Positions 47,106 to 58,166 of a DNA stretch of 64,000 nt are shown in pieces (positions within the stretch are counted from its first letter, which is position 1; every line of letters starts with the position of its first letter). The position numbers and the translations under genes are program-made. The notes under the pieces were generated by a model that was not told where the DNA came from, did no database searches, and saw only the letters and a list, made by a program, of their open reading frames with translations. The stretch comes from Pinus tabuliformis (lineage: Eukaryota > Streptophyta > Pinopsida > Pinales > Pinaceae): contig CM062813.1 of NCBI GenBank assembly GCA_031772625.1, positions 694,224,420-694,288,419 of the forward strand, in the 5' to 3' direction.

Positions 47106-47380
47106 AGTAAGTACCACTCCTACCACTGGTCCTAGACCAGTATCGCAGTCTCAAAGAGTGTACCACTGGTCCCAGACCAGTCTCAACCGACCCGAAGTCA
47201 TCGTCATAGTATGTACCACTCTCACTGGTCCCAGACCAGTACTGCACTGACATGAAGTCAATCTCAGAGTATGTAACACTGGTCCCAGACCAGTCTCAAC
47301 CGACCCGAAGTTAGCATCATAGTATGGTACAACTCCTACCACTGGTCCCAGACCAGTATCATTGATCCCAGATCAATGGA
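47106..47380 (-). repeat. Element G hairpin array, right part
   Basis: Five near-perfect copies of ACTGGTC-cca-GACCAGT (47125-47141, 47165-47181, 47224-47240, 47278-47294, 47341-47357; the first has cta as its loop). A sixth copy has a compensated stem, ATTGATC-cca-GATCAAT, at 47361-47377. Spacing is about 40-65 bases, with shared spacer text such as caaccgacccgaagt. Confidence 0.85.
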
Positions 47381-47519
47381 GGTCATCCTAGTGTAGGGAG
47401 TACGGTAGATACAACGATGCGTCCATCGGTACTACTATGGTCCCTCACTTCATTTCCCTGCTCATTGATCAGATGAGAGGTACTTCCCATGAGTCCCAGA
47501 CTGCATGGGTAGGATGCCT

Positions 47520-47735
47520 CGACAAGAGAACACATCAATCCTATCCTCACAGGAGAACACATCAATCCTACTACAATCGCCATGGAGAACACATCAATCC
47601 AGGCCTCGCAAGAAAACTAATCATCCTGCTACACAGGAGAGCGAATCATCATGTTCCACAAGAGAGCGAATCATCTTGTCCCACAAGAGAACGAATCATC
47701 TTGTTCCACAAGAGAGCGAATCATCTTGTTCCAGT
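47520..47735 (-). repeat. Element G short tandem arrays
   Basis: Three copies of gagaacacatcaatcc (about 47526-47602) are followed by about four copies of a 28-bp unit built on agagcgaatcatcttgttcc (about 47636-47733). Plus-strand frames across them are repeat translations and not supported as genes. Confidence 0.85.
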
Positions 47736-48087
47736 GCGCACCACCAGGGGAGGGTGAGTCACCCTGTGGTCATATGTTGCTCCAGTAGGAACCACAAGCC
47801 CTCAGAGCTCCCAGAGCTCAATGTATGCAAATTGCAGGACCCTTGTACAAGGGTTTCTTGCCGACTCCAAGTCGTTTGGGAAAATCACAGATTAGATCTT
47901 TCCTCAGGGCTTTGACAAGGTGTATCAACCTGTACATCATCTTAATGTGATGGAGCCTCCTTGCTCATCAACTTACCATATCCTAGATGATGTCTATCTA
48001 CTAGAGCAATCGATGAATACAGTATTCCTCAATAATCGAATCCCACGTCTGGTTGTTATAGAGAATCACAATGGTATCCAATGTAAA
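47736..48087 (-). other. Element G non-coding stretch next to RNase H
   Basis: Sequence between the tandem arrays and the RNase H end. The minus strand may hold the last residues of pol near 48040-48087; nothing else is recognised. Confidence 0.45.
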
Positions 48088-49280
48088 TCAAAACAGCTCA
48101 CTGAAGAGCTTTCGCAACCAGACTGCCTCACACGAGGTTATGCTAGCAACAATATCTCCTGCTTCGGTGGTGCTCAAAGCCACTGACTTCTGCTTCCTGC
48201 TCATCCAGGATATCGAAGCAGATCCCAAGGTGAAACAGCACCCGGAAGTGCTCTTACGGTCCACCACACTGCCTGCCCAATCAACATCAGTATATCCAAG
48301 TAGTCTCACATCTCCAGCAGTGTATCTTAATCCATGAGAGAATGTGTCCTGAAGACATCTGAGAAGATTCCTGGCATCAATCCAGTGAGGCTCAACCAAA
48401 TATGAGCTCACAATGCTAACTGCAAAACATATGTTCGGACGGAGGTTCACCAAGAACATCAATGTGAATGAGTTTTTGAAACTCAGAGGCATTTCCCAAG
48501 TCTGGTCCGACATCACTACCATATAACTTCTAAAAGTTAAGATCCTCAAGGTAGTCACAGGCTTGCAGTCCATCATACTGAATCTTTCCAATATCTTTAC
48601 CACATATTTTCCTTGAGATAGGAAAATTTCCCTTGGCTTCTGCCACACTTCAAGTCCTTGGTCCTTCATTTCAAATTCAGAAGCCATCTCCCTCTTACAT
48701 TTGTGAATGAAAGGGTTTGTCCCTGTTAGAAAGATGTCATCCACATACAACACCAGTATGAGAGGCTTGTCATCTTCAACCTTAAAGTAAAGGTTAGGAT
48801 CGGCTTCACTCCTAGTGAATCCCAACTTCATCAAGTAGCTATCGATCCTCTCATACCATGCTCGGGGTGCTTGCTTCAGCCCATAGAGAGCCTTCTTCAA
48901 CCTGCATACATGATATTTTCAATCATAAATCTCAAATCCTTCGGGTTGCTCCACGTAGACCTCTTCTTTGATCAAACCGTGCAAGAACGCAGTCTTGACA
49001 TCCATCTGATGTAGGTTTCATCCTTGTGAAGTGGCAAGGGATATGATCAAGCGGATGGTCGTATATATGGCAACAGGTGCAAATATCACATCATAGTCTA
49101 TACATTCCTTCTGGGAGAAACCATGAGCAACAAAACAAGCCTTATACTTTTCCATACTTCCATTTGCTGCATGCTTTATCTTGTAAATCCATTTGGAAGT
49201 AACAACTGTCTTGTCCAGGGTCTGGGAACTACTTCCCAGACATCATTCTCCATAATAGACTCATATTCTATGGTCATAGC
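48088..49280 (-). pseudogene. Element G reverse transcriptase and RNase H
   Basis: The minus-strand palm starts near 49280 with copia text. From 48900 it reads MKKALYGLKQAPRAWYERID, then LVLYVDDIFLTGTN with the catalytic YVDD box. RNase H follows with LLGYTDVDWAGSVVDRKSTS, GCCFTLGSASISWMSRKQKS and ALSTTEAGD. This is the normal order for copia. Fossil. Confidence 0.9.
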
Positions 49281-49403
49281 ATCCTTCCATAGTTAATGTT
49301 GGACGACATCTGAGAATGATGAAGGCTCATTTTGTATGATCGTGCTCATGATGGTCAGGTATCCCTAATGCCTGTTAAGTTTCTTACTTTGACGGAAGGT
49401 TCG

Positions 49404-50450
49404 TCAAGGTGCAGCATGTCCTTCAGCATCATCAAGTACCCCCCTAAGCCATGAAGGCCTCTTCCTAGAAGAAGAAGGCTCATGTGGATGAGGATCAATC
49501 GGATCCATGGGTTCTTCTACATCAAGCATTGATTCATCATCCTTTTCTTTCGGTTCCCTGGTGTCGGCTTCTTGAGAGCTCCTCAAAGTCGGAAGATTGT
49601 TCACCTTGCTGAGAGCCATATCTTCGTCAAAGGTGACATCATGACTAATTACGACTTCCCTTTGACCGGCTACATAGATTCTATAGCCTTTAGTATTTTC
49701 ACCATAGCCCACGAAAATTCCCTTCTTTCCAAATGCACCCAATTTATTTCTTTTCTCTTTTGGCACATGAAAATATACAGGGCTTCCAAAAATTCTAAAA
49801 TGAGAAACATCAAGTTTCTTACCAGTGAACTTTTCTTCAGGAGTCTTGGAACCCAATGCTTGATGAGGGCATTGATTTTTGTACATATACGGCAGTGTTT
49901 GTAGTTTTAGCCCATAGAAACTTCGAAAGTCTTTAATCATGTAGCATGGCCCGAACAGCTTCCATAATCGTGTGGTTCTTCCTTCCCACCACACCATTCT
50001 GCTCAGGAGTATGTGTTGTAGTAGTCTCCCTCTTAATGCCAACCTCAGATATGCCTGAGTGAACCAACTGTAATATATCGGAGGTCTTGCTTTGGCTTGA
50101 GGGGAATGGTCCCCTTTTGAGCTTTCCTTCGGCACATCCCAGACATACACCTTCTTTCTCTACTCAGAATTTGGGCATCCCTGTCACCATTTGTCTTACA
50201 CCGAGTATAGCTTTATAATGAAGGGGGGCAAACCTCTAATGCCAAAGTTCGGACTAAAGAGATGTGTCATAAGACATGACACCTAGTAGACTTCCATCAA
50301 CCTGATATAATGAATCAACACTAAAGCCAAGTATAAAGGCATATTTAAAATTATTTTTCCATATACGTACCTTGCCATCGTTGAAGGTTACCTTGTAGCC
50401 TTTGTCTTCCGTTGCCGAGATGGACACTAGGTTCTTTTTGAGGTCAGGTG
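49404..50450 (-). pseudogene. Element G integrase and linker
   Basis: Minus strand: the integrase C-terminal module (QALGSKTPEEKFTGKKLDVS, HFRIFGSPVYFHVPKEKRNK, FGKKGIFVGYGENTKGYRIY), then an acidic linker (DTREPKEKDDESMLDVEEPM) leading to reverse transcriptase. Text of the integrase core and pre-integrase is weaker, between 49950 and 50450. Fossil. Confidence 0.85.
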
Positions 50451-51322
50451 CATTTCATACATCCTAGAATTTCTAGCCTTCTTGAATGCTTGTCCTCTTC
50501 CTTGATTCCCAGCTCTCCTCTTACCTTTGCTATTGAATTTGTCATTCCTTTGATTTTCCATTAGAGGGATTTTGATCATCGTCCCAGTGTGAGTCCTTTC
50601 TATCAGGGTACTCCCTTGCATAGTGACCTGCTTTATCATAGATGTAACATCATCCTTTTCTTCCACCCTTAGGTCTAGCCTTTCCTTTTGATTGAGAAGA
50701 AGAGGCAGCAGGAGGACCTTTAGGCATGGGCATTTCTTGCTCTTCTTCCCTTGTTTCTTCTTGAATGCATCTAGCCATTAATTCCTCGAAACTAGGAATT
50801 ACATTATAGTTCAGAAGAGTAGTCCTGAACACATACCATTCAGATGGTAATCCTCCAAGAGTTGTGAGTGCCATTTCTCTGTCAGTAATAGTTTCCCCAA
50901 TAGATAGGAGATCGTTCTTGATCTCGGTGATTCTTAAGAAGTATGCTTGCATACTTTCATCTTTACCCTTCTTGATTTCCCTCAGCTTATTTTTAAGAAA
51001 CAAAACTTGATTTGCATCATTAACTTTAAATAAACTCACTAGTCTATCGTAGATTTCCTTGGAGGTGTCCAGTTCAAAGATGTAGGCCACCAAGTGCTTG
51101 ACGATAGAGTCCCAAATGATCTTCTATTGTTTTGACTTCTCCATTTTTCCATTTGTTACACGCAATAGCAGATGCATTTGATGGAGGCTCAACAATATTG
51201 CCTCTCACATGATCCAACACTCCTTGATTCTCAAGGGTTAGATCGATAGACATCTTCCATCCGTGATAGTCAGCTTTCTCACGGAGCTTGTCTTCGGCAG
51301 GAAAGAGTGTTGAGGACCCCAT
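50430..51322 (-). pseudogene. Element G gag
   Basis: Minus strand: the N-terminus starts near 51322 (MGSSTLFPAEDKLREKADYH, then GWKMSIDLTLENQGVLDHV). The core is LFKVNDANQVLFLKNKLREI, then MQAYFLRITEIKNDLLSIGE and LTTLGGLPSEWYVFRTTLL, a UBN2-type gag. A basic, serine-rich tail follows (KGKARPKGGRKG and beyond), leading to the knuckle region near 50620. Fossil. Confidence 0.9.
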
Positions 51323-51399
51323 AGTTCTTTTAGGATAGCCTTGCCAATCTTCTCTTCGATGATTGCTCTTGCTCTTGCTCGGGCTTTGTCTTCACCTCA

Positions 51400-51411
51400 G
51401 CTCTAAAACCA
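51400..51411 (-). other. Element G primer-binding site
   Basis: Reads TGGTTTTAGAGC on the minus strand, touching the 5' LTR; like the tRNA-Met complement with two differences. Confidence 0.75.
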
Positions 51412-52646
51412 TGTTAAGTTATGGTATGTTCTATGCTTATAACAGTTTACTTCTTTTTCTTATTATATTCCAAAGATTAGCAATCACATGTACATAAAGT
51501 AAAGTGTAGATAGAACATTAAACGATCGACAGAAAACAAGCCAAGACAAGAGACACAAGATGTGGCGGCTAGCCAGGGACAAAACCCACAATGTGTGGGG
51601 AAACCCTTTGATCAAATCTTCTTTTATCTACAATAATTCAGCAGAGAGAAATAGTACAATGAATCTGATTCATATCAGCAGTAGCAAACCCTATATCAAC
51701 AGCATCAGCATTAGTGGCTTCATTATCAAACTAGGGCAGACGATATCTCACAAACCAACCGTCGGATTGACTTCATTCCACCACCAAAAGTTTCGGTTTT
51801 TAGAGGAGGTTCAGATGAACCTACAAAGTAGTTCCAAATAGAAGATATTCTAGGCCACGCAAGTCAATCTTTACTTCTTCAGTTGCAGCTTCAGTATCAG
51901 CAGTTTCCGGCTTCAAACTAGGGCAATCGATATCTTGCAAACCGTTCGTCGGATTGACTTCATTCCACCACCAAAAGTTGCGGCTTTCATAGGAGGTTCA
52001 TATGAACCTACAGTGCAGTTCCAAAGAGGAGATCTTCTAGGCCACACAATTCAATCTTTACTTATGCAATTGCAGCTTCAGTTTCAGCAGTTTCCAGCTT
52101 CAAACTAGGGTAGTCGATATCTTGCAAACCGTTCGTCGGATTGACTTCATTCCACCACCAAAAGTTGTGGATTTCAGAGGAGGTTCAGATGAACCTACAG
52201 TGTAGTTCCAAAGAGATCTTCTAGGCCACGCAAGTCAATCTTTACTTCTGCAGTTGCAGCTTCAAATTCAGCAGCTTCCGACTTCACATGTGTGAGAGAG
52301 AGACCCATTTCTGCACAATAGAGAAGAGACTCATTTCTGCGCAGTAGAGAGAGAGAGATGTGATGAGAAGAGTGATTCCAAATGAGGAAAATTCCTCTTC
52401 TATTTATACACAACGTTGGTGGGTGAATAGATGCGACTGTTGGGCTTCTGAGCCTACGTGAGTTGTAGGTCGGTTTGATAATAATTCCATAATCAAAATA
52501 AATTCGTATCTTCATGAATACTTATCAGAATCGGATGATCTTTATATCAATCCTACACCTCTCGATGATAGGAATCTAATAAAAATATTATCAGCCATGA
52601 ATAAGATGAACCACATGAATTTTTGCACTAGTTTCCAATTTTAACA
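51412..52646 (-). repeat. Element G 5' LTR, 1235 bp
   Basis: Same ends as 32423-33471 but with three copies of the unit of about 180-190 bp (about 51720-52280) where the partner has two. The minus-strand TATA box is at about 52400-52408. Confidence 0.93.
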
Positions 52647-53204
52647 CCTACACAAGGCTACAACCTTCACTCATTCTCCAGCTGCTACTAGAAGGGAGCT
52701 CCAACACCCTGATCTATTCACCAGCCATTACTAGCAAGAAGCATCGACTTTCTCACTCAAGTATCCAACCCAAGCATCCTCCATGGACCGCGTTTCATAA
52801 ATTTTCAGATTGGATACTCCTAGTACACAACAACAAATATGTAGGCCACGTTTCATCAAATTTTCATACTGGACCCATCAGTCACATTGAAGCTAAAAAT
52901 AAATCATCACTACAATACAACCATCAAATACATATGCATCAAACAATCACTGAAATTAAATCATCAATCTCTGATATAACTGAAACCCAATCATCAATCT
53001 ATGAATCAACCACAACTAAAACAATCAATCACTGAAACTCATCAACTCTAAAACTCAATCATCAATCTCTGAATCAACCACAACTAAATCAATCAATCAC
53101 TGAAAACTCAATCAACTGACACTTAATCAAAATTAAACCAATCAACTGGAGGAGATAGATCACTATAACCAGTACATAGATCTAAACCCAGAACATTGCA
53201 TCAA
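52647..53204 (-). repeat. Element D 5' LTR, second piece
   Basis: Begins with the duplicated CCTAC (52647-52651) and continues the LTR as in 20485-21045: the second 105-bp unit, then the 75-bp array. It ends where the LTR of element I begins. Confidence 0.87.
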
Positions 53205-53547
53205 TGCCAAACTGTGGGCCCCGTTTGGGTAAATTGGTACATCAACTTCCCGGGGTCGTAACTTTGGCATACGATCTCCGTTTAACGCGCACAATATCTC
53301 GTTTGAAAGATCTATATGAGAACTACAACTTTTGGAAGAGAAATATCAATCCATGGACCCATGTTGCTCCCATTTTTCCCATAAAAAACTTCGTTTAGTG
53401 CATTAAAATGGCTCTAGAAGTTTAGGACCCGGAAAACTGCTAAAAATAGTAAAATGTGTTATAATTAAGGACACTGAAAATTTGAAAGAAACTGTGGTGG
53501 GGGTCTAAGTGGACTTGGCGGGTGGCCACCAATATCCCCCTGGACCA
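53205..53547 (-). repeat. Element I 3' LTR, visible part
   Basis: Matches 58447-58787 from gccaaactgtgg to the tggacca end. A purine-rich primer, seen as its complement (ttcctccacgc), follows directly on the internal side. Confidence 0.85.
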
Positions 53548-53558
53548 TTCCTCCACGC

Positions 53559-54925
53559 TTAGGAAGAAATGGTCCCCATTGCATTGAGTTCCGCCATGAG
53601 ATGAGGAAACTTCTGTTGAACTTGGTCCCTGGTGAGCCACTTGCCTTGGTGAAAGTGTTGGCCTGCTTTGACAATTCGATACATTTGGATATTCTGCTCA
53701 TGAGTGTGCTTGATATGTGTGTCCATGATCCAATCAGTTGCAGCTTGTTCCATGCAATCTGGATTTAACTTTGTGGGTATGAGTTGTTCTGCAATGTCAG
53801 ATGTGTCTAGCAATGGTGGAAAGTATGGCCGCAGGTGGTCCACATTGAACACTAGGTGCAGGCCAAGGAATGGGGGAATGTTGAGCTCAAATTCATTGTC
53901 TCCCATAGCCTTGGTAATGGTTTAAGGACCATATCGAAGTGGTATGAGTTTCTGATAGGCTCTGATAAGGCGTTCCTTTTGCAAATGCAACCAGACTTTG
54001 TCGCCCACCTGAAACTTGTGCGGTACCCGATGTTGATCATGTCATTACTTGAACTTGGCATTTGATTTCTCCAAAATGTCGTGGAACTGCTGGCGAATAT
54101 GTTGGATGTGCTAAATGAATTTGTTTGCCTTATATGTTTCAGACTGGCCATAGGCCGAATCTTCGTGAGTAGCTGCAAATGATATGGCCACGTCAATGGG
54201 ACATAGTGGATGGAATCCCAAGCCCACCTGAAAAGGGTTGTGGCTAGCCAAGCTATGGAGAGCCCGATTGTAGCTGTGTTGAACAAAGGGGAGGCTCTCA
54301 TCCCATCTGTGTGGATGCTTTGAGTTGTACATGCGCAAAATGTGTACAATCATCATGTTCACAACCTCTGTCTGGCCATCAGTTTGAGGATGGAAGGCTG
54401 TGGACTTAGTGAGTTTGGTGTCAAGCATCGACCAGAGACTGGACCAAAATATACTAAGGAACCTGTTGTCCAGATCTGAGATGATAGACTATGGGATCCC
54501 AAAGTTTACCCACACTTTTTCAAAGAAGAGTTTAGCAATGGCTTCTGCTGTGATATTCTTCTTGTAGGCCACCATAATGGCCATCTTCGAGAACCTGTCG
54601 ACGACCACAAAAACACGGTCGTTTCCATGCTTAGTAGAAGGAAGGCTCGACATGTAATCCATGGAGATGGATTCCCAAGGTCAACTAAGGGTAGGCAGCG
54701 GGGTATAGAGGCCTTGCATCTTGATGTTCGGTTTGGCAATGGTGCAGGTAGTGCATGATCTGATGTACTTCCAGACATCCTCCTAAAGATTCGGCCAATA
54801 GAAATAATTTTGTAGTACTGCTTCTCAACCCTGAAATGCTCAGCAGCTCGACTGTAGTGTGCTTCCCAAATAATCTTGGCACGCTCGCTTGAAGGAACAC
54901 AAAGGTGACCCAGGTGGCATAACAA
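53559..54925 (-). pseudogene. Element I integrase
   Basis: Minus-strand pieces in several frames. KLTKSTAFHPQTDGQTEVVN is the glutamate block of the rve core. It is followed by SLPFVQHSYNRALH and FQVGLGFHPL. The C-terminal module has FELNIPPFLGLHLVFNVDHL and a tail ending near 53559 that may be a worn chromodomain. The DDE head and HHCC zinc region lie around 54500-54925. Fossil. Confidence 0.82.
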
Positions 54926-55500
54926 GGCATCCTAGAGGTGAAAATATGGAACATGCTGACCCTCCAAGAGTGTCTGGTATGTGTGGCAGAATTCTGTGTC
55001 ACTTTTGTAGAGAAGTGGCCAATCAAAATTCTCGTGCCCACAAGAGTTGAGCAGAGTGGTTAACGCCATGATCGGTGGTCGACTGAGGCAATCTGCAACA
55101 TTATTGGTGATGCCCTTCTTATACTTGATATTCAAATGGAACTATTGCAGGTATGTGGACCACTTCTGATGGCAATCATTCTGCAATTTCCCTTGGATTT
55201 GTATGAACTATAGGGGTCGGTGGTTTATGTGAATGACCGTTTCCTTCCCCAAAATGTAATGCTTCCGTTGTCGACAGGCCTGCACAATGGAACACATCTC
55301 TTTGTCATAAGTGGGATACTTCTGGACTGTGTCTGTAAGTGTCTCACTATGATATGCCACTGGATGCCTGTGTTGAGTAAGGATTGTCCCAATAGCATAG
55401 TCAAAGGCATCTGTCTTGACCTCAAATGGTTGCTGCAAGTCTAGTAATGCGAGCACTGGTGCCGAGCAGAGGCGATCTTTCAACTCTGTGAATGCCCTTT
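54926..55500 (-). pseudogene. Element I RNase H
   Basis: Minus strand: the segment APVLALLDLQQPFEVKTDAF, then DYAIGTILTQ, with the TDAF first aspartate region, then YDKEMCSIVQACRQRKHYIL. Near 55100 comes NIKYKKGITNNVADCLSR, the closing RNase H motif. Fossil. Confidence 0.85.
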
Positions 55501-56425
55501 GTTGAGACTCAGACCAAAAGGATTTTTCTTTCGCTCCTCCCTTGGTGACTTGACTCAAGGGCCAATTGATATGAGAAAATCCCAACACGAACCTATGGTA
55601 GAAGTTGGCAAGACCTAGAAAGGTACAGAACTCTATCAGAGTGGTTGGAGATGGCCAATCCCGAATGACTTGGATCTTGGCTGGATCCACATGCACCCCG
55701 TTTTCATCAATAATGTATCCCAGATACTGAACCTGGGTCATGCCAAAAGTGCATTTCTCCAAATTGGCACATAACTTGTGTTGTCGTAGTGTTTGGAGAA
55801 CCTGTCAGATGTGGTGGAGGTGCTCTTCCCAACTCTGGCTAAAGATCGGGATGTCATCCAAGTATACCACTACAAATGATTTGGTGAATGGCCACAAGGT
55901 GTCATCCATTAGCCTCATGAAGGTTGCAGGAGCATTCATCAATCTGAAAGGCATAACCAACCATACGAAATGGCCCTCCTTGGCTTTGAAGGCAGTCTTC
56001 CACACATCAGAGGGTTCGATTGGTACTTGGTGATATCCTGACTTTAAATCGATCTTGCTGAAATATTTTTCCCCCTTCCTTTAGTCCAAGAGGTCATCAA
56101 TCCATGGGATCAGGTACCTATTATGGACAGTGATATTGTTCAACGCCTGATAGTCAATACAAAGTCTCCAAGTCCCATCCTTCTTCTGTACCAACATGAT
56201 CGGGCTCCCACAAGGTGATGAACTCGGATGGATGTGACCTTTCTGCAACAACTCTTGAATCTGCCTCTTGATTTCATCGTTCTCCAGAATGGAGCATCGA
56301 TAGATTGGTCCATTGGGTAGTGGCGCACCTGGGGTCAGATCGATGGAGTGCTTGACCTGACAGTGCAAAGGAACCCCTACGGGGGAGGTGAAGATGTCCT
56401 CATACTCCTCCACGACCTTGTCCAT
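55501..56425 (-). pseudogene. Element I reverse transcriptase
   Basis: Minus strand: [20 protein letters not shown], then QALNNIT (fingers), [19 protein letters not shown], and [14 protein letters not shown] with the catalytic YLDD box near 55855-55866. MEKCTFGMTQVQYLGYIIDE and the FLGLANFYHRFV thumb follow. Gypsy type. Fossil. Confidence 0.9.
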
Positions 56426-56559
56426 CTGTAGTTGTCATGTCGATGGGCCCTGTCTGGAGGTCGTGGCCACTATCTTCTTCTTTCCTTGAGGACGTATCAT
56501 CAAGAAAACAAATTTCCCGGTTTTGGAAATGAGCTTACTGCATTATTTTGCAGTAACCA

Positions 56560-57010
56560 AAGAGATGGCGGTAGGCAGTGCTACCTCCGATATCCTGTAC
56601 AACTTATTTCCCAAAGTCACAATAACAGAACGGGGCCTTCATTCATACACAGCATGTCACTTCCATAATTATTGTTGTCCTAATAATACATCACAAAAAT
56701 CAAGGGAGGAACGTCACACAATACCTCATCCGTAAAGGGCTTGATGTTTTATGGAAGGCGACATTGTTGGCTTACGTGAAGATCTCGTCCTTCGTGAAGC
56801 CACCTGATGGTGTACGGTTGTGGATGTGTTGTGGTCGGTAAGCCCACCCGCTTCACAACCTCTCCCAAAATGAGGTTCTTTTGGCTCCCGCTGTTGACAA
56901 TGAACTGTAGTGGGGAGCCCTTCGCCCACATCTGGGAGTGGAAGAGACGCTCCTCCTCCTCTGGATCTTTGGGTTCCTCCTTCTGGATTTAAATGGTAGC
57001 AACGATGGTG
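56560..57010 (-). pseudogene. Element I protease region
   Basis: Minus-strand text LQFIVNSGSQKNLILGEVVK and VGLPTTTHPQPYTIRWLHEG matches the gypsy protease, whose active site lies in the first of these. It sits between gag and reverse transcriptase. Fossil. Confidence 0.75.
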
Positions 57011-57030
57011 TTGGGCTCCGCATCGATAAT

Positions 57031-58072
57031 CTACTTCCCTTTGTCATTCCCCTTGTCGGTTTTTGACTCAGAGTCGGAACATGCATCTGATTCTAAAACC
57101 CTTAGCTCGGCCACCAGTGACTGCTTGGCTTGACATTCACTTGTGTTGTGAGTGGAGCTCTTATGGAAATCACACCACTTTCTCGTGTCCTTTTTCGGCT
57201 TCACGGCATTGTTTTTTGCTTGCAGCTTTGGTGGGTTGTCTCGGGCCGCCCCGCCTTGGGTTTGTCCTTTGTTTTGCGGTTTGGGGACACATTTCCCTTG
57301 CTTCAGATTTGCAGATCCAAAGTCTCGCTTCTTCTGTTTAAACATTTGCTCGACCTTGACAGCATATCGGTTTGCCGTGCCAAGGGAGGAGATGTTAAGG
57401 AATTCTATTTCTTCCTGGATGTACTTGTGCAGGTAGCCACGATATTTGAGTACCAAATTCTGCTCTAAATCCTTGATACCCAACTTTTTTGCGAAGGGTA
57501 TGGAAAATATTGGTAAACTTCAGCACGTCTGGGTCCCTTCCCTACTGCAGCGTGGTCCAATTTATGTATTGATCCTCATAGCTTCCGACAGGGTAGTACT
57601 ACTCCTTGATAACATCCCAGAATGAATTCCATGTGGGTGCGGTTGAAAATAGTGAGCCCGTACTTTCATCCTTCTGCTCGCAGTAGGTTTCCCACCAGTC
57701 CTTCACGTGGGGGGTTGCTTTGAGAAGAGCGAAAATAATCTTTTCCTGACTGGAAAAATCATGAACAGAAAAATACCCTTCTAGAAGATTTAACCATTTA
57801 TCTATGGCATCTGCATCTATTTTACCCTCGAAGATGGGGATTTCAAAATTAACTTGTACCTTAAAGGGTGTGGAGTTTCCAGAGTAGCTGTTGGAAGATG
57901 ATGTGTCGCCTCTGGGTAGCCGCTGAAGGATCTGGGCAAAGTTGTCCATCATCGCGTTCCTTTGCCACTTGAGGGCTTCTTCAAGCAAAATTTTGATTGG
58001 ATCTCCTGCCCCCTCGTCTTTCTTTTCATCCTCCATGGGAGGCTGTTGGGATTTATGAGGCTGCTCTTGCAA
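57031..58072 (-). pseudogene. Element I gag
   Basis: Minus strand. The N-terminal part (about 57599-58072) contains VQVNFEIPIFEGKIDADAID, KWLNLLEGYFSVHDF and ATPHVKDWWETYCEQKDE. The C-terminal part (57031-57483) has LKYRGYLHKYIQEEIEFLNI and AVKVEQMFKQKKRDF. A zinc-knuckle-like region with CDFHKSSTHNTSEC comes last. This is a retrotransposon gag of the gypsy type. Fossil. Confidence 0.85.
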
Positions 58073-58154
58073 AGGTTCGACCAGTTCAAGCCCTAACTCC
58101 TAATGTCCTAACCTCGTTGGGGACATGCAAAGAAAAACAGAGAAAAAGCAGACC

Positions 58155-58166
58155 GCTCTTATACCA
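58155..58166 (-). other. Element I primer-binding site, probable
   Basis: Reads TGGTATAAGAGC on the minus strand, 11 of 12 bases like the tRNA-Met complement. Confidence 0.6.

Larger units (their letters stand above)
32423..52646 (-). mobile_element. Element G: Ty1/copia LTR retrotransposon hosting element H
   Basis: A minus-strand copia element inserted in the right LTR of D, with a perfect CCTAC duplication (32418-32422 and 52647-52651). LTRs of 1049 and 1235 bp start tgttaag and end ttaaca. Coding parts gag, integrase, reverse transcriptase and RNase H run from 51322 down to about 48090. An unusual repeat-rich non-coding end (about 47106-48080 and 33472-33920) contains the insertion of H. 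Outside the unit-number difference the LTRs differ at about 1 in 20-25 sites by eye. It is broken, with around ten breaks. Confidence 0.93.
19946..53204 (-). mobile_element. Element D: gag-only LTR retrotransposon (large, probably non-autonomous)
   Basis: The outermost element of the nested stack, on the minus strand. The left LTR starts tgttggg at 19946 and ends ccaaca at 23215. A purine-rich tract, seen as its complement, follows. A primer site at 31870-31881 and the right LTR starting tgttggg at 31884 close the internal region. The visible coding part is a gag-like protein with coiled coil and zinc knuckle. I recognise no protease, reverse transcriptase or integrase of its own. Elements E, F, G and H sit inside it. 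LTR pairs differ at roughly 1 in 9-10 sites by eye, so it is old. It is broken, with several breaks. Confidence 0.82.

Noticed and set aside
47107-47380. A CRISPR-like impression from regularly spaced palindromic repeats
   Set aside because: The spacers are themselves related to each other, the setting is a plant copia element, and there are no cas genes. It is a tandem array with hairpins.
47437-47915. Plus-strand frames rich in repeated ESESSC-like text
   Set aside because: They are translations of short tandem repeats on the strand opposite to the element.
53205-53547. A complete 343-bp LTR for element I bounded by tg and ca
   Set aside because: The probable primer site at 58155-58166 places the inner end of the 5' LTR further in, so 343 bp is more likely only the shared part. 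I keep this as uncertain.
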